A stretch of DNA of 11,816 bases from Coriobacteriia bacterium. GTDB taxonomy: Bacteria; Actinomycetota; Coriobacteriia; Anaerosomatales; PALSA-660. The notes under the pieces were generated by a model that was not told where the DNA came from, made no database searches, and saw nothing but the letters and a program-made list of their open reading frames with translations. A program made the position numbers and the translations under genes. Below, one piece after another: positions 1-6,525 of the stretch. Each line of letters begins with the position of its first letter. Positions within the stretch are counted from its first letter, which is position 1. The stretch covers positions 182-11,997 of the forward strand of contig PKWR01000095.1 of assembly GCA_003133285.1 (NCBI GenBank), in the 5' to 3' direction.

Positions 1-372
1 CACGCCGTTGTGGTAGGCGAACGCCTCAGCCCGGCCCAGGACGATGCAGTTGACCACGATCAGCGGGATCCAGACGCCGAGGAACGAGTAGACGCTCGGG
101 AAGTAGCCCTTGAGCACCAGGTCCACGATCGTCACGAACGCGGCGATGATCACGATGAAGATCGGGATGCGGACCTCGTCGGGCGTGAACCGCCGCACCG
201 CGGAGATGAGCACGTTGCTCATGACCAGCACGAAGATGACCGCGATGCCCATGAACAGCGACCCCTCGAACTTCGCCGAGACGGCGAGCGTCGAGCACAG
301 ACCGATCATCAGGACCGTCAGAGGGTTCTCCAGCGAGAGCCCGTTGCGCAAGACCGCCATGAACTCCTTCAT
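1..372 (-). CDS. rnfE: RnfE, membrane subunit of the Rnf complex (3' part cut by window edge)
   Basis: This is an integral membrane subunit of the ion-translocating ferredoxin:NAD+ oxidoreductase (Rnf, NqrD/RnfE family). The first 124 codons are in the window; relatives have roughly 200-230 residues, so the 3' end lies beyond position 1. The N-terminus has the family pattern, with IGLCSTLAV (Cys26) in the first membrane helix and VNCIVLGRAEAFA (Cys109) in a later one. In Nqr/Rnf these two cysteines belong to the set that holds an iron centre inside the membrane between RnfA and RnfE. RRFTPDEVRIPIFI (60-73) is also typical. The usual GLCP is GLCS here. The ATG overlaps the rnfG stop in ATGA, which indicates translational coupling and fixes the start. 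Confidence in the family is high. Confidence 0.93.
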   Translation of the reverse strand, partial: MKEFMAVLRNGLSLENPLTVLMIGLCSTLAVSAKFEGSLFMGIAVIFVLVMSNVLISAVRRFTPDEVRIPIFIVIIAAFVTIVDLVLKGYFPSVYSFLGVWIPLIVVNCIVLGRAEAFAYHNGV

Positions 373-956
373 CGCGCGCTCACCCCCTCCACCCCGCCCA
401 TCGCCTGGAGCGCCGCCAGCGCCGCCTCGACGCCCTTGCGCACGCCGCGTGAAGACTTCGTCGCCCCTGTGATGGTGTCGACCTTCCTCGCCTCTTCCGC
501 GCTGGTGAGCCCGCTGAACCGGGGCAGGAACGTCTTGTCGTCCACGACCTTCGAGCCCAGGCCCGGCGTCTCGTTCATCGAGACGATCGTGACGCCGGTG
601 ACTTTCCCGTTCCTATCCACGCCGACGGCCATGCGGATCGGGCCGCCGTAGCCTCGCGAGCCGACCAGCAGACCCACTCCCACGCCCGCGCCGGTCCCGT
701 CGAGGGCGCGGAAGACGCCGTCGACGGTGACGTCGCCCGCCGCCGCGGTGGCCTTGGCGAGCAGCCCCGCGCTGGTGACCCTCTCGAACGTCTTCGCGTC
801 GGGCAGCACTGCGTTCAGGGACTTCTGCTCGGCCTCACGCGCCTGGCGCTCGATGGGGCCCTTCGTGAATCCGTACGTGATGGCCAACCCCGCGGCGGAC
901 AGGATGCAGATGACCAGCACCGGCATCCCGAGACGGAGGTAGATGTTGTCACGCAT
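369..956 (-). CDS. rnfG: RnfG, FMN-carrying subunit of the Rnf complex
   Basis: RnfG is the extracytoplasmic flavoprotein subunit, anchored by one N-terminal helix, that passes electrons within the Rnf complex. The 195-residue protein has a membrane anchor at about residues 9-30 and an FMN-binding domain. The domain includes NETPGLGSKV (128-137) and DTITGATKSS (160-169). TGAT is the flavinylation motif; in characterised NqrC/RnfG proteins FMN is joined by a phosphoester bond to its last threonine, here Thr166. That attachment needs an ApbE-type flavin transferase, which is not in the window. The gene start overlaps the end of rnfD by 8 bases and its stop overlaps the rnfE start (ATGA), so the three are one transcript. 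The length is normal for the family and there is no sign of damage. Confidence 0.95.
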   Translation of the reverse strand: MRDNIYLRLGMPVLVICILSAAGLAITYGFTKGPIERQAREAEQKSLNAVLPDAKTFERVTSAGLLAKATAAAGDVTVDGVFRALDGTGAGVGVGLLVGSRGYGGPIRMAVGVDRNGKVTGVTIVSMNETPGLGSKVVDDKTFLPRFSGLTSAEEARKVDTITGATKSSRGVRKGVEAALAALQAMGGVEGVSAR

Positions 957-2019
957 GTGCCTTCGCCTCCTTCACGGGCTTGACCCAGCCGAACGGGTGC
1001 GGCATGAACATCCGATCGATGATCGGCGCGAGACCGTTCATGAACAGGATCGCGAAGGTGGTCGTCTCGGGCATCGGCCCGTAGAAGCGCGTCACGACAT
1101 TGAACAGGCCGCATCCGACACCGAAGACGAGGCGGCCCTTCTTCGTGATCGGCGACGTGACGTAGTCGGTGGCCATGAAGAAGGCCCCGAGCACGACCCC
1201 GCCTGCGAGCACGTTGAAGATCGGGTCCGATCCGAACGCCCACGAGAGCGCGGCCACCGTGCCGATGTAGCCGAGCGGGATGCGCCAGTCCACCACCTTC
1301 ACGGCGATCAGGAACAACCCGCCCGCGATCAGCAACGCCGCCGAGACCTCACCGACCGAGCCGGCGAGGTTGCGGAAGAGCAGCGCCGGGTACTGCGCCG
1401 CGAGGTCGAAGTGATAGGCGCCACCGGCCGCGCGGTCCGCGGCAGCCACCGCGAGGCGGGTCGCCCCGCTGATGGCATCGAACTTCCCGGCCGCAGGCAC
1501 GTTCTGCACGGCGACGAGCCACCCGCCGGCGTACGGCTTGAGCTCTCCCATCACGCCCAGCCAGCTGAGCAGCGCCACCGCGCGGCCCACGAGCGCCGGG
1601 TTGAAGAGGTTGAACCCGAGCCCGCCGAAGAGCATCTTCGCCAACCCGATGGCGACGATGCCTGCCACCATGCAGATCCACCACGGCGTCATGGGCGGCA
1701 TGCACATCGCGAGCAGGATACCGGTGAGCAGCGAGCTCCCGTCGGTGACGGTCTGGGGGCGATGCAGCAGGGCGTTCCACGCGAACTCCGTGCCCACGGA
1801 CGCGACGATGCAGCAGGCGTAGACGATGACCGCCGGCAGCCCCAGGCACCACACCGACCACAGCGCCGCCGGGGTCAGCGCGCCTACGACGAGGAGCATG
1901 ATCCGCCTGCCGGACGGCGCGCCCGAGATATGCGGTCCCGCTGCGACCTGGCGCACGCCCGCGACGGGCGGCAGACTCGCGGGCGCGACCTTGGCCCTGG
2001 GCTCTGTCGAGTCGCTCAC
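949..2019 (-). CDS. rnfD: RnfD, FMN-carrying membrane subunit of the Rnf complex
   Basis: RnfD is the multi-helix membrane subunit (NqrB/RnfD family) that carries a covalent FMN and takes part in ion translocation. The 356-residue product has family motifs in order: DGSSLLTGILLAM (93-105), GGLGFNLFNPA (132-142), DAISGATR (181-188) and MATDYVTSP (282-290). SGAT is the flavinylation site, with FMN expected on Thr187. Several hydrophobic segments surround these motifs. The reading frame stays open far upstream inside rnfC, but the product resembles RnfD only from the GTG at 2019, which forms a GTGA overlap with the rnfC stop. A short Ala/Pro-rich cytoplasmic leader precedes the first helix at about residue 40. 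The 3' end overlaps rnfG by 8 bases. Confidence 0.95.
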   Translation of the reverse strand: MSDSTEPRAKVAPASLPPVAGVRQVAAGPHISGAPSGRRIMLLVVGALTPAALWSVWCLGLPAVIVYACCIVASVGTEFAWNALLHRPQTVTDGSSLLTGILLAMCMPPMTPWWICMVAGIVAIGLAKMLFGGLGFNLFNPALVGRAVALLSWLGVMGELKPYAGGWLVAVQNVPAAGKFDAISGATRLAVAAADRAAGGAYHFDLAAQYPALLFRNLAGSVGEVSAALLIAGGLFLIAVKVVDWRIPLGYIGTVAALSWAFGSDPIFNVLAGGVVLGAFFMATDYVTSPITKKGRLVFGVGCGLFNVVTRFYGPMPETTTFAILFMNGLAPIIDRMFMPHPFGWVKPVKEAKAHA

Positions 2020-3320
2020 CTGCGCACCCCCTTCGCCATGAGAGCGCCCTTGCCCGTTCGCACGAGCTGCAGCAACGGCCGGCGTGTCGGACACACGTAC
2101 GAACAGCATCCGCACTCGATGCAGTCCAGGGCGAAGAAGCGCTCGCACCCGTCCCACATCCGGCGGTCCGCATAGTTGGCGATGGCATAGGGGTGCAGCA
2201 CCATCGGGCAGGCGTCGACGCACCGGCCGCAGCGGATGCAGGGCTGGTCCGAGTCCACGATGGGCGCGGCCTCCTCGGCCGTCAGCGCGACGACCCCCGA
2301 CATGCCCTTCACGACGGGGACGTCGAGGTCCCCGAGAGGCTGTGCGGTCATCGGCCCGCCCGCGATCACCCTCGCCGCATCCGGCGTGAGCCCTCCCGCA
2401 AGCGCGAGCAGCGAGGAGACCGGCGTCCCGATGGCGACCCGGAAGTTGCCGGGACGCGCCACGGCTCCGGAGACGGTGACGACCCGCTCCATCAGCGGAA
2501 GCCCCTTCTCGATCGCGTCCGCGAGAGCGGCGGCCGTCTGCACGTTGTGCACGAGGCACCCGACGGTCGCCGGCAGCTTGCCTCCGGGTACGACCCGACC
2601 TGTGACCGCGAAGATGAGCTGCTTCTCCGCGCCCTGCGGGTACCGGGTGCGGACGGAGAGCACCTCGACGCCGTCGTGCGCGGCCCCTCGCAACGTCTCG
2701 ATCGCATCCGGCTTGTTGTCCTCGACGGCGATGACCGTCCGGGTGGCGCCGACGGCACGCGCGATGTGCAGCGCACCCGCGATGACGCGATCGGGGCTCT
2801 CGAGCATCACACGGTGGTCGCAGGTCAGGTACGGCTCGCATTCGCAGCCGTTCAGGATGACGGTGTCGATGGGCGTGTGCTTCGCGGGCACGAGCTTCAC
2901 GGCCGCAGGGAACGCAGCACCGCCCAGCCCGACCAGCCCCGCCGCGCGGGCGATCGGCCCGGTCCCCTCGTGCTCGGGCACGATCGCGACATACGCGTCG
3001 CGGTCCTGCTCGGCGTCGGGCGCGATCACGACGCACGTGGCGCGTATCCCGGCAGGTGTGAGCGCCGAGACGATCCCGACGACCTCACCCGACGCGGGAG
3101 CATGCACGGGCGCGGAGATGAGCGCATCGGTCTCGCCGATGAGTTGCCCCCGCACCACGCGGTCGCCCTTGGCGACCAGCGGCACGCATGGCGCGCCGAG
3201 GTGCTGGCTCATCGGCACCGTGAGACGATCGGGCAAGGGTGCGCGCTCGATCGGCGATCCACACGTTGCGGCCTTTCGGTCGGGCGGATGTATGCCGCCC
3301 CGGAACGCCCCACCAGCCAT
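2016..3320 (-). CDS. rnfC: RnfC, iron-sulfur NADH-interacting subunit of the Rnf complex
   Basis: RnfC is the peripheral cytoplasmic subunit expected to carry FMN and two [4Fe-4S] clusters and to exchange electrons with NAD(H). The 434-residue protein opens with the family sequence FRGGIHPPDRK. It has a flavin/nucleotide site GLGGAAFP (131-138, akin to the NuoF GxGGxGFP loop), NGCECEPYL (158-166) and two CxxCxxCxxxCP motifs (Cys361/364/367/371 and Cys400/403/406/410). It is the compact form without the long Ala/Lys-rich C-terminal tail of many proteobacterial RnfC proteins. The ATG at 3320 was chosen because AGAGG lies 8 bases upstream and the conserved N-terminus begins just after it. In-frame starts at 3353 and further upstream add unconserved residues. 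It is the first gene of the rnf run; I see no clear promoter immediately upstream. Confidence 0.95.
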   Translation of the reverse strand: MAGGAFRGGIHPPDRKAATCGSPIERAPLPDRLTVPMSQHLGAPCVPLVAKGDRVVRGQLIGETDALISAPVHAPASGEVVGIVSALTPAGIRATCVVIAPDAEQDRDAYVAIVPEHEGTGPIARAAGLVGLGGAAFPAAVKLVPAKHTPIDTVILNGCECEPYLTCDHRVMLESPDRVIAGALHIARAVGATRTVIAVEDNKPDAIETLRGAAHDGVEVLSVRTRYPQGAEKQLIFAVTGRVVPGGKLPATVGCLVHNVQTAAALADAIEKGLPLMERVVTVSGAVARPGNFRVAIGTPVSSLLALAGGLTPDAARVIAGGPMTAQPLGDLDVPVVKGMSGVVALTAEEAAPIVDSDQPCIRCGRCVDACPMVLHPYAIANYADRRMWDGCERFFALDCIECGCCSYVCPTRRPLLQLVRTGKGALMAKGVRR

Positions 3321-3359
3321 GGACACCGCCTCTTGTCTGCATCTTGTCGGCATATGCGC

Positions 3360-3388
3360 GGCGCTCCCCGCCGTGGGCGGGAAGCGCC
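3360..3388 (-). other. Hairpin in the leader of rnfC
   Basis: Two 13-base arms (3360-3372 and 3376-3388) are separated by only three bases. In the minus-strand transcript every position pairs, with one G-U wobble; in a plus-strand transcript that position would be a C-A mismatch, so the structure favours the rnf direction. It ends about 40 bases before the rnfC ATG. No T-run follows it, so it is not a standard intrinsic terminator. It may be an mRNA 5' structure or attenuator-like element, or the eroded terminator of the remnant upstream. The structure is seen; the role is inferred. Confidence 0.5.
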
Positions 3389-3390
3389 TG

Positions 3391-3411
3391 CAGTGACACG
3401 TCAGATCACTG
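3391..3411. repeat. Short inverted repeat upstream of rnfC
   Basis: CAGTGA (3391-3396) and TCACTG (3406-3411) are perfect inverted arms nine bases apart, directly upstream of the rnfC leader hairpin. The arrangement resembles a dimeric regulator site in general form, but spacing and bases match no regulator I can name. It could equally be chance. Confidence 0.25.
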
Positions 3412-3491
3412 GATGTCCCCGTGCACCCAACTACGACGCCAGCGGTGCGATTCCTGCCCGGTACACGGTTTCTTGATGACACGACCTCGCA

Positions 3492-3693
3492 TCAGTGGAC
3501 GGCACAGCTCAGGCGTGGATCGCAGGAACGGACCAGTTCCTCGACGAGCAGGGTGAACTCCTCGGTGGGACGATCGGCGATCGTCGGCGCGAAGCGCGTC
3601 GCCCTTCGCGACCGGGCCGACCACCTCGTACTGCTCCGCGAGCTCCCGCACGAGATCCGGTATCACGTGCTTCGAGATCACTCGAAAGAACAC
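3492..3693 (-). pseudogene. Frameshifted short coding remnant between ndk and rnfC
   Basis: A GTG at 3693 follows GGAGGAAGGGG by seven bases and begins FFRVISKHVIPDLVRELAEQ, then YEVVGPVAKGDA. To about position 3594 the third codon positions are strongly G/C. After that the same frame becomes A/T-rich at third positions and arginine-rich, while the next frame takes over the coding signature (FAPTIADRPTEEFTLLVEEL, then VRSCDPRLSCAVH) and stops at TGA 3494-3492. One extra base, or two missing, near 3590-3594 explains this. The joined product would be about 66 residues. The N-terminus reminds me of 4Fe-4S dicluster proteins of the anaerobic sulfite reductase A / hydrogenase-beta type, which are some 300 residues longer. 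That resemblance is from memory and uncertain. No cysteine-cluster motifs remain. A sequencing error or a small intact gene with frameshifting is possible. Confidence 0.42.
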
Positions 3694-3742
3694 CGGCCCA
3701 CCCCTTCCTCCCGACGTCGCTGCCGGCGACGCGAACAAGACT

Positions 3743-3779
3743 CCGTCACCGGGCCCGCTCCCAACGGGCCCGGTGACGG
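3743..3779 (-). terminator. Intrinsic terminator of ndk
   Basis: A perfect 15-bp GC-rich stem (arms 3743-3757 and 3765-3779) with a seven-base loop lies immediately after the ndk stop. On the minus strand it is followed by AGTCTTGTTC, a modest T-rich tail. It should end ndk transcription before the remnant and the rnf genes, implying that rnf is transcribed separately or by read-through. Confidence 0.85.
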
Positions 3780-3786
3780 TCGGTGC

Positions 3787-4191
3787 CTAGGCTCCGAAGA
3801 AGACCGCGATCTCGCGCTCGGCGCTCTCCGGCGAGTCCGAACCATGGACGAGGTTGGCGTCCAGGATCAGACCGAAGTCGCCGCGGATCGTGCCGGGCGC
3901 CGCGTCGCGCGGATTGGTGGCTCCCATGAGCTTGCGGCACACGACGACGGCGTCGGGGCCGGAGAGCACCATCTTCACGACGGGACCGCTGGTGATGTAG
4001 TCGATGAGACCCGCGTAGAAGGGCTTGCCCTCGTGCTCGCGGTAGTTCGCTGCCGCCTGCTCGGCGGTGACGACGCCGTACTCGAGGCGCTCGAACGTCA
4101 GTCCGGTGTCCTCGAACCTCGCCAGGATGCGGCCAACGAGCCCGCGGGCGACGGCGTCCGGCTTGATCATGATGTAGGTGTGCTGGTCCAC
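3787..4191 (-). CDS. ndk: Nucleoside diphosphate kinase
   Basis: The enzyme transfers the gamma-phosphate of ATP to other nucleoside diphosphates through a phosphohistidine, balancing NTP and dNTP pools in the cytoplasm. The 134-residue protein covers the whole family fold: HTYIMIKPDAVARGLVG (4-20), a GATNPRDAAPGTIRGDFG stretch (90-107) and the active-site signature NLVHGSDSPESAEREI (113-128), with His116 the phosphorylated residue. The length is close to the usual 135-150. The GTG at 4191 was chosen because AAAGGG lies just upstream (five bases between AGGG and GTG) and the family N-terminus starts there; the open frame further upstream adds only low-complexity residues. It is a single gene with its own promoter and terminator. 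Confidence 0.96.
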   Translation of the reverse strand: MDQHTYIMIKPDAVARGLVGRILARFEDTGLTFERLEYGVVTAEQAAANYREHEGKPFYAGLIDYITSGPVVKMVLSGPDAVVVCRKLMGATNPRDAAPGTIRGDFGLILDANLVHGSDSPESAEREIAVFFGA

Positions 4192-4230
4192 GTGTTCCCT
4201 TTCGTGCGTCGGATGATCATCTATCCACAC

Positions 4231-4246
4231 GCTCCGCGGTCGGAGC
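4231..4246. repeat. Inverted repeat abutting the ndk -10 element
   Basis: GCTCCG (4231-4236) and CGGAGC (4241-4246) form perfect six-base arms around a four-base loop, directly next to the predicted -10 box and over the expected transcription start. It may be an operator or a 5' mRNA hairpin. A separate ten-base palindrome GATGATCATC lies at 4212-4221 in the ndk leader. Both may be coincidental. Confidence 0.35.
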
Positions 4247-4275
4247 AGCGTAACTAATGTCACAAAGCTGGACAA
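4247..4275 (-). promoter_or_regulatory. Likely sigma-A-type promoter of ndk
   Basis: On the minus strand TTGTCC (4275-4270) and TACGCT (4252-4247) are separated by exactly 17 bases, and they lie about 55 bases before the ndk start. Each is a partial match to the -35 and -10 consensus. The stretch is noticeably more A/T-rich than its surroundings. Confidence 0.5.
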
Positions 4276-4277
4276 TA

Positions 4278-4301
4278 CCCCGCAGTGCATATCCGGCGGG
4301 G
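4278..4301 (-). terminator. Weak possible terminator after the TPR gene
   Basis: Six-base arms CCCCGC (4278-4283) and GCGGGG (4296-4301) flank a 12-base loop, 15 bases beyond the TPR gene stop, followed on the minus strand by TATTGT. The stem is short and the T-run poor. It overlaps the region just upstream of the predicted ndk -35. Confidence 0.3.
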
Positions 4302-4315
4302 AAACAGTCAGGCGG

Positions 4316-5632
4316 TCACTGAGCGGCCGAGCTCCAGGCGTTCTTGATGCCCATGACCTTCCAGCCGACCCCTTCGCGGGTGAGCGAGACGTCGTACGCC
4401 AGCTCCGCGCCACTGTCGAACCGCACGGTCACGCGCACGGTGCTCGTGCGGGCGGCGCGGCTGATCCCGGAGATCCGGTAGGAAGCGAACTTGGCCGGCA
4501 GCTGGTCCATCTCCTGCTTGACGTTCGCTTGCGGGACCGCCACCCAGTAGTCCGTGTACGGACCGTTCGCGCGGTACGCGTTCATGAGCCCCGAGACCGT
4601 CTGCTCCTGGGTCGGGTATCCGTAGCCCGCATACAGCAGACCGCCCAGGATCCCGGCCAGGGCCAGGACGGCCAGGAGCACGATCCCGACCCGCAGTGCG
4701 ATGACGCGAGGCGTGAGCCGCGCGGAGCGCGCCGCCTTGCGCACGGCACGGTCGGCCACGAGCATCTCCTCCTCGGAGCGGTCGAAGAACCGCTTCGTCG
4801 CCTCGCCGTCGGCATCGGGCAACGCGTTGCTGTCGCCCTCGCCCGGCATGGCGGGAGGCATCTCGCCGGTCAGCCAGCCATCGACCGTCTCGAGCTCCAA
4901 GGGCTCGAACGGAGCCGTCTGCGACTTGCGGTCCTCGCCGGCCCTGCGGCGGGCCTCCTCGTAGGCGGCGAGCATCTCACCCGTCAGCTCGTGCCCGAAC
5001 ACGTCACGCGCTCGTTCGAACTCGCGAACCGAGTCCTCGTAGAAGCCCATGGCGCTGTAGGCCAGCGCGAGGTTGGCGTTCGCCTTCCCCTTTGCGGCGT
5101 AGCTTTCGATCCCGATCGCGGCACGGAACGCCTCGAGGGCGTCCTCCGGACGACCGGCCGCCATGAACGACAGGCCGAGGTTGTTGAACGACTTGCCCGG
5201 ATCCGGGTTGCCGTCGGCCCAGGCCGCTTGGCGATAGGCCACGGCGGCCTCCTCGTAGCGCCCGAGCTCGTAGAGCGCGCCGGCGCGGCCCTGCAGCGCC
5301 TTGTACGGCGTCGGGTAGGTCTCGTCGGCCAGCGCGGCGGAGTAGGCGTCGACCGCCTTGCCGTACTCGTGTGCAGCGCTGAACGCCGCCCCCAGATTGG
5401 CGTAGACGGCCGCGCGTCGCTCGTAGCCGGAGTCGAGGACGGCCCGCTCGTAGACGGTCGTCGCATCGGCGAACCGTCCGAGTTTGACCAGCGCGTTGCC
5501 CGCCCGGTGCAGGGCGTACCCCGCCCCCTCGGCGGACAAGCCGTGGACCGACGCCAGGAACTCCACTGCGGCCTGGTCCCAGTCGCCTGCGGCGTAGGCC
5601 GCTTCGCCTGCGGTGCGGTGCGGATCGTCCAC
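4316..5632 (-). CDS. TPR-repeat protein with one membrane helix and a C-terminal extracytoplasmic domain
   Basis: The 438-residue protein is built in three parts. Residues 1 to about 232 are helical TPR-type repeats (such as ALHRAGNALVKLGRFADATT and NNLGLSFMAAGRPEDALEAF), which usually bind partner proteins. Residues 233-307 are an acidic, Pro/Gly-containing linker ending in an Arg/Lys-rich stretch. A single hydrophobic helix lies at about 309-337. The last ~100 residues form a small beta-type domain, VRVTVRFDSGAELAYDVSLT (399-418) and GWKVMGIKNAW, resembling the small domains that follow a membrane anchor in many lipoproteins. The basic side points to cytoplasmic TPRs and an outside C-terminus. 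The GTG at 5632 has GGGAG upstream and lies 10 bases after the isomerase stop, so the two are co-transcribed. I do not recognise a specific function. Confidence 0.85.
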   Translation of the reverse strand: MDDPHRTAGEAAYAAGDWDQAAVEFLASVHGLSAEGAGYALHRAGNALVKLGRFADATTVYERAVLDSGYERRAAVYANLGAAFSAAHEYGKAVDAYSAALADETYPTPYKALQGRAGALYELGRYEEAAVAYRQAAWADGNPDPGKSFNNLGLSFMAAGRPEDALEAFRAAIGIESYAAKGKANANLALAYSAMGFYEDSVREFERARDVFGHELTGEMLAAYEEARRRAGEDRKSQTAPFEPLELETVDGWLTGEMPPAMPGEGDSNALPDADGEATKRFFDRSEEEMLVADRAVRKAARSARLTPRVIALRVGIVLLAVLALAGILGGLLYAGYGYPTQEQTVSGLMNAYRANGPYTDYWVAVPQANVKQEMDQLPAKFASYRISGISRAARTSTVRVTVRFDSGAELAYDVSLTREGVGWKVMGIKNAWSSAAQ

Positions 5633-5642
5633 TGGTGCTCCC

Positions 5643-6299
5643 CTACTTCTTGGTGACGATGGCCGAGATGATCTCGTCGCCGACCGCGAGCTTGTCCACG
5701 ACATCCATACCACGGGTCACGAGACCGAAGACGGCGTAGCTCCCGTCCAGGTCGTGCGCGGCATCGAGCGTTATGTAGAACTGCGACCCTGCGGAGTCCG
5801 GGTCCTGTGAACGCGCCATCGCGAGGACGCCGCGATCGTGCAGCAGGCCGGTGTCCTCGAACGGGATCGACCAGCCGGGGCCGCCCGTCCCGACCGCGGG
5901 GTCCTCCGCCGCGGGCGTGCCGGCCTCCCGACGGGCCAGGATGTCGACGAGCTGCTGGCGACCCAGCCCCTTGGTGAGCGGGTCGCCCGCCTGGACGACG
6001 AAGCCCGGCACGACGCGACGGATGCGCAATCTATTGTAGAAGCCGGACTCGACGAGCTTGAGGAAGTTGGCCGAGGTCTTCGGCGCCTTCGCCGTGTTGA
6101 GCGTCACGACCACGACGCCCTTGTCCGTCTTGATGGTGACCTCGGGCCCTGCAGCGGCGGTGGGGACCACCGCCGGGGTGGAGGGCGAGGACGCCGGAGT
6201 CTGCGGCGCGGTGGCCGCGGGCGTGCCGACACACCCGGCCAGGAGGCCGAGAGCGAGCAGGAGCGCCGCAGCTGCGGCGATGAGTGGTCTGCGGGGCAT
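5643..6299 (-). CDS. Cyclophilin-type peptidyl-prolyl isomerase, predicted lipoprotein
   Basis: This is a predicted extracytoplasmic folding catalyst that interconverts cis and trans peptidyl-prolyl bonds. The 218-residue precursor has a lipoprotein signal: PRR, a hydrophobic core, then LLAGC with Cys23 as the lipidated residue. A Thr/Pro/Ala-rich linker runs to about residue 50, followed by the cyclophilin domain (53-218). The domain has RRVVPGFVVQAGD (94-106), in which Arg95 matches the catalytic Arg55 of human cyclophilin A and Gln103 its Gln63, and SAGSQFYI (169-176). The usual FHR is IRR. A roughly 40-residue insertion-like segment follows GDP, as in many bacterial relatives. The ATG at 6299 puts the signal peptide correctly, but no Shine-Dalgarno sequence precedes it; an in-frame ATG at 6338 would add 13 residues. 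The TPR gene follows 10 bases later. Confidence 0.92.
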   Translation of the reverse strand: MPRRPLIAAAAALLLALGLLAGCVGTPAATAPQTPASSPSTPAVVPTAAAGPEVTIKTDKGVVVVTLNTAKAPKTSANFLKLVESGFYNRLRIRRVVPGFVVQAGDPLTKGLGRQQLVDILARREAGTPAAEDPAVGTGGPGWSIPFEDTGLLHDRGVLAMARSQDPDSAGSQFYITLDAAHDLDGSYAVFGLVTRGMDVVDKLAVGDEIISAIVTKK

Positions 6300-6414
6300 C
6301 GTTGGACATGGTACCAGTGCCGCCACGACCGCCGCCACAGAACCGTCCCGCGGGCGGTCCGGCGACCGGTGGGCCGAGCAGCAGCGGCACTCCCCCCACG
6401 CGCGCGGGTGGTGC

Positions 6415-6420
6415 TAGTGT
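6415..6420 (+). promoter_or_regulatory. Possible extended -10 promoter of the EF-G gene
   Basis: TGCTAGTGT (6412-6420) fits an extended -10 element (TGn plus TAGTGT), 105 bases before the EF-G start. No good -35 is visible at 17 bases upstream. The same GGTGCTAG core precedes the ferredoxin gene further right. Confidence 0.35.
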
Positions 6421-6424
6421 GTAA

Positions 6425-6449
6425 CGCGTCGCGCCGCTCGTGCGACGCG
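6425..6449. repeat. Inverted repeat in the EF-G leader
   Basis: CGCGTCGC (6425-6432) and GCGACGCG (6442-6449) are perfect eight-base arms around a nine-base loop, just after the possible -10 element and near the expected transcript start. It could be an operator or a 5' hairpin; no regulator can be named. Confidence 0.35.
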
Positions 6450-6525
6450 CGAGGATGCCACTCCGGGTGAGGGACACTCAGGCCCGGAGGGTAACGCCAG
6501 ACCCGACGTGTGGAGGCGATGTCTC

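Noticed and set aside
943..2175. 410-codon plus-strand open frame opposite rnfD
   Set aside because: It is an antisense shadow of rnfD, typical of GC-rich DNA: rich in Arg, His, Asp and Glu, with no family pattern, while rnfD has full motifs.
3391..3411. CRP/FNR or Rex operator upstream of rnfC
   Set aside because: The arms CAGTGA/TCACTG are nine bases apart, which does not match the half-sites or spacing of those regulators.
2193..3476. Long plus-strand open frames (386-427 codons) opposite rnfC
   Set aside because: Low-complexity Arg/Ser/Thr-rich products opposite an intact rnfC; no recognisable domain and no convincing ribosome binding site.
3400..3490. Riboswitch (cobalamin or molybdenum cofactor type) in the rnfC leader
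   Set aside because: No conserved core motif of a known class could be found; only the short hairpin nearer rnfC is supported.
4529..5656. 375-codon plus-strand open frame opposite the TPR gene
   Set aside because: Arg/Val/Gly-rich shadow of the TPR frame with no domain.
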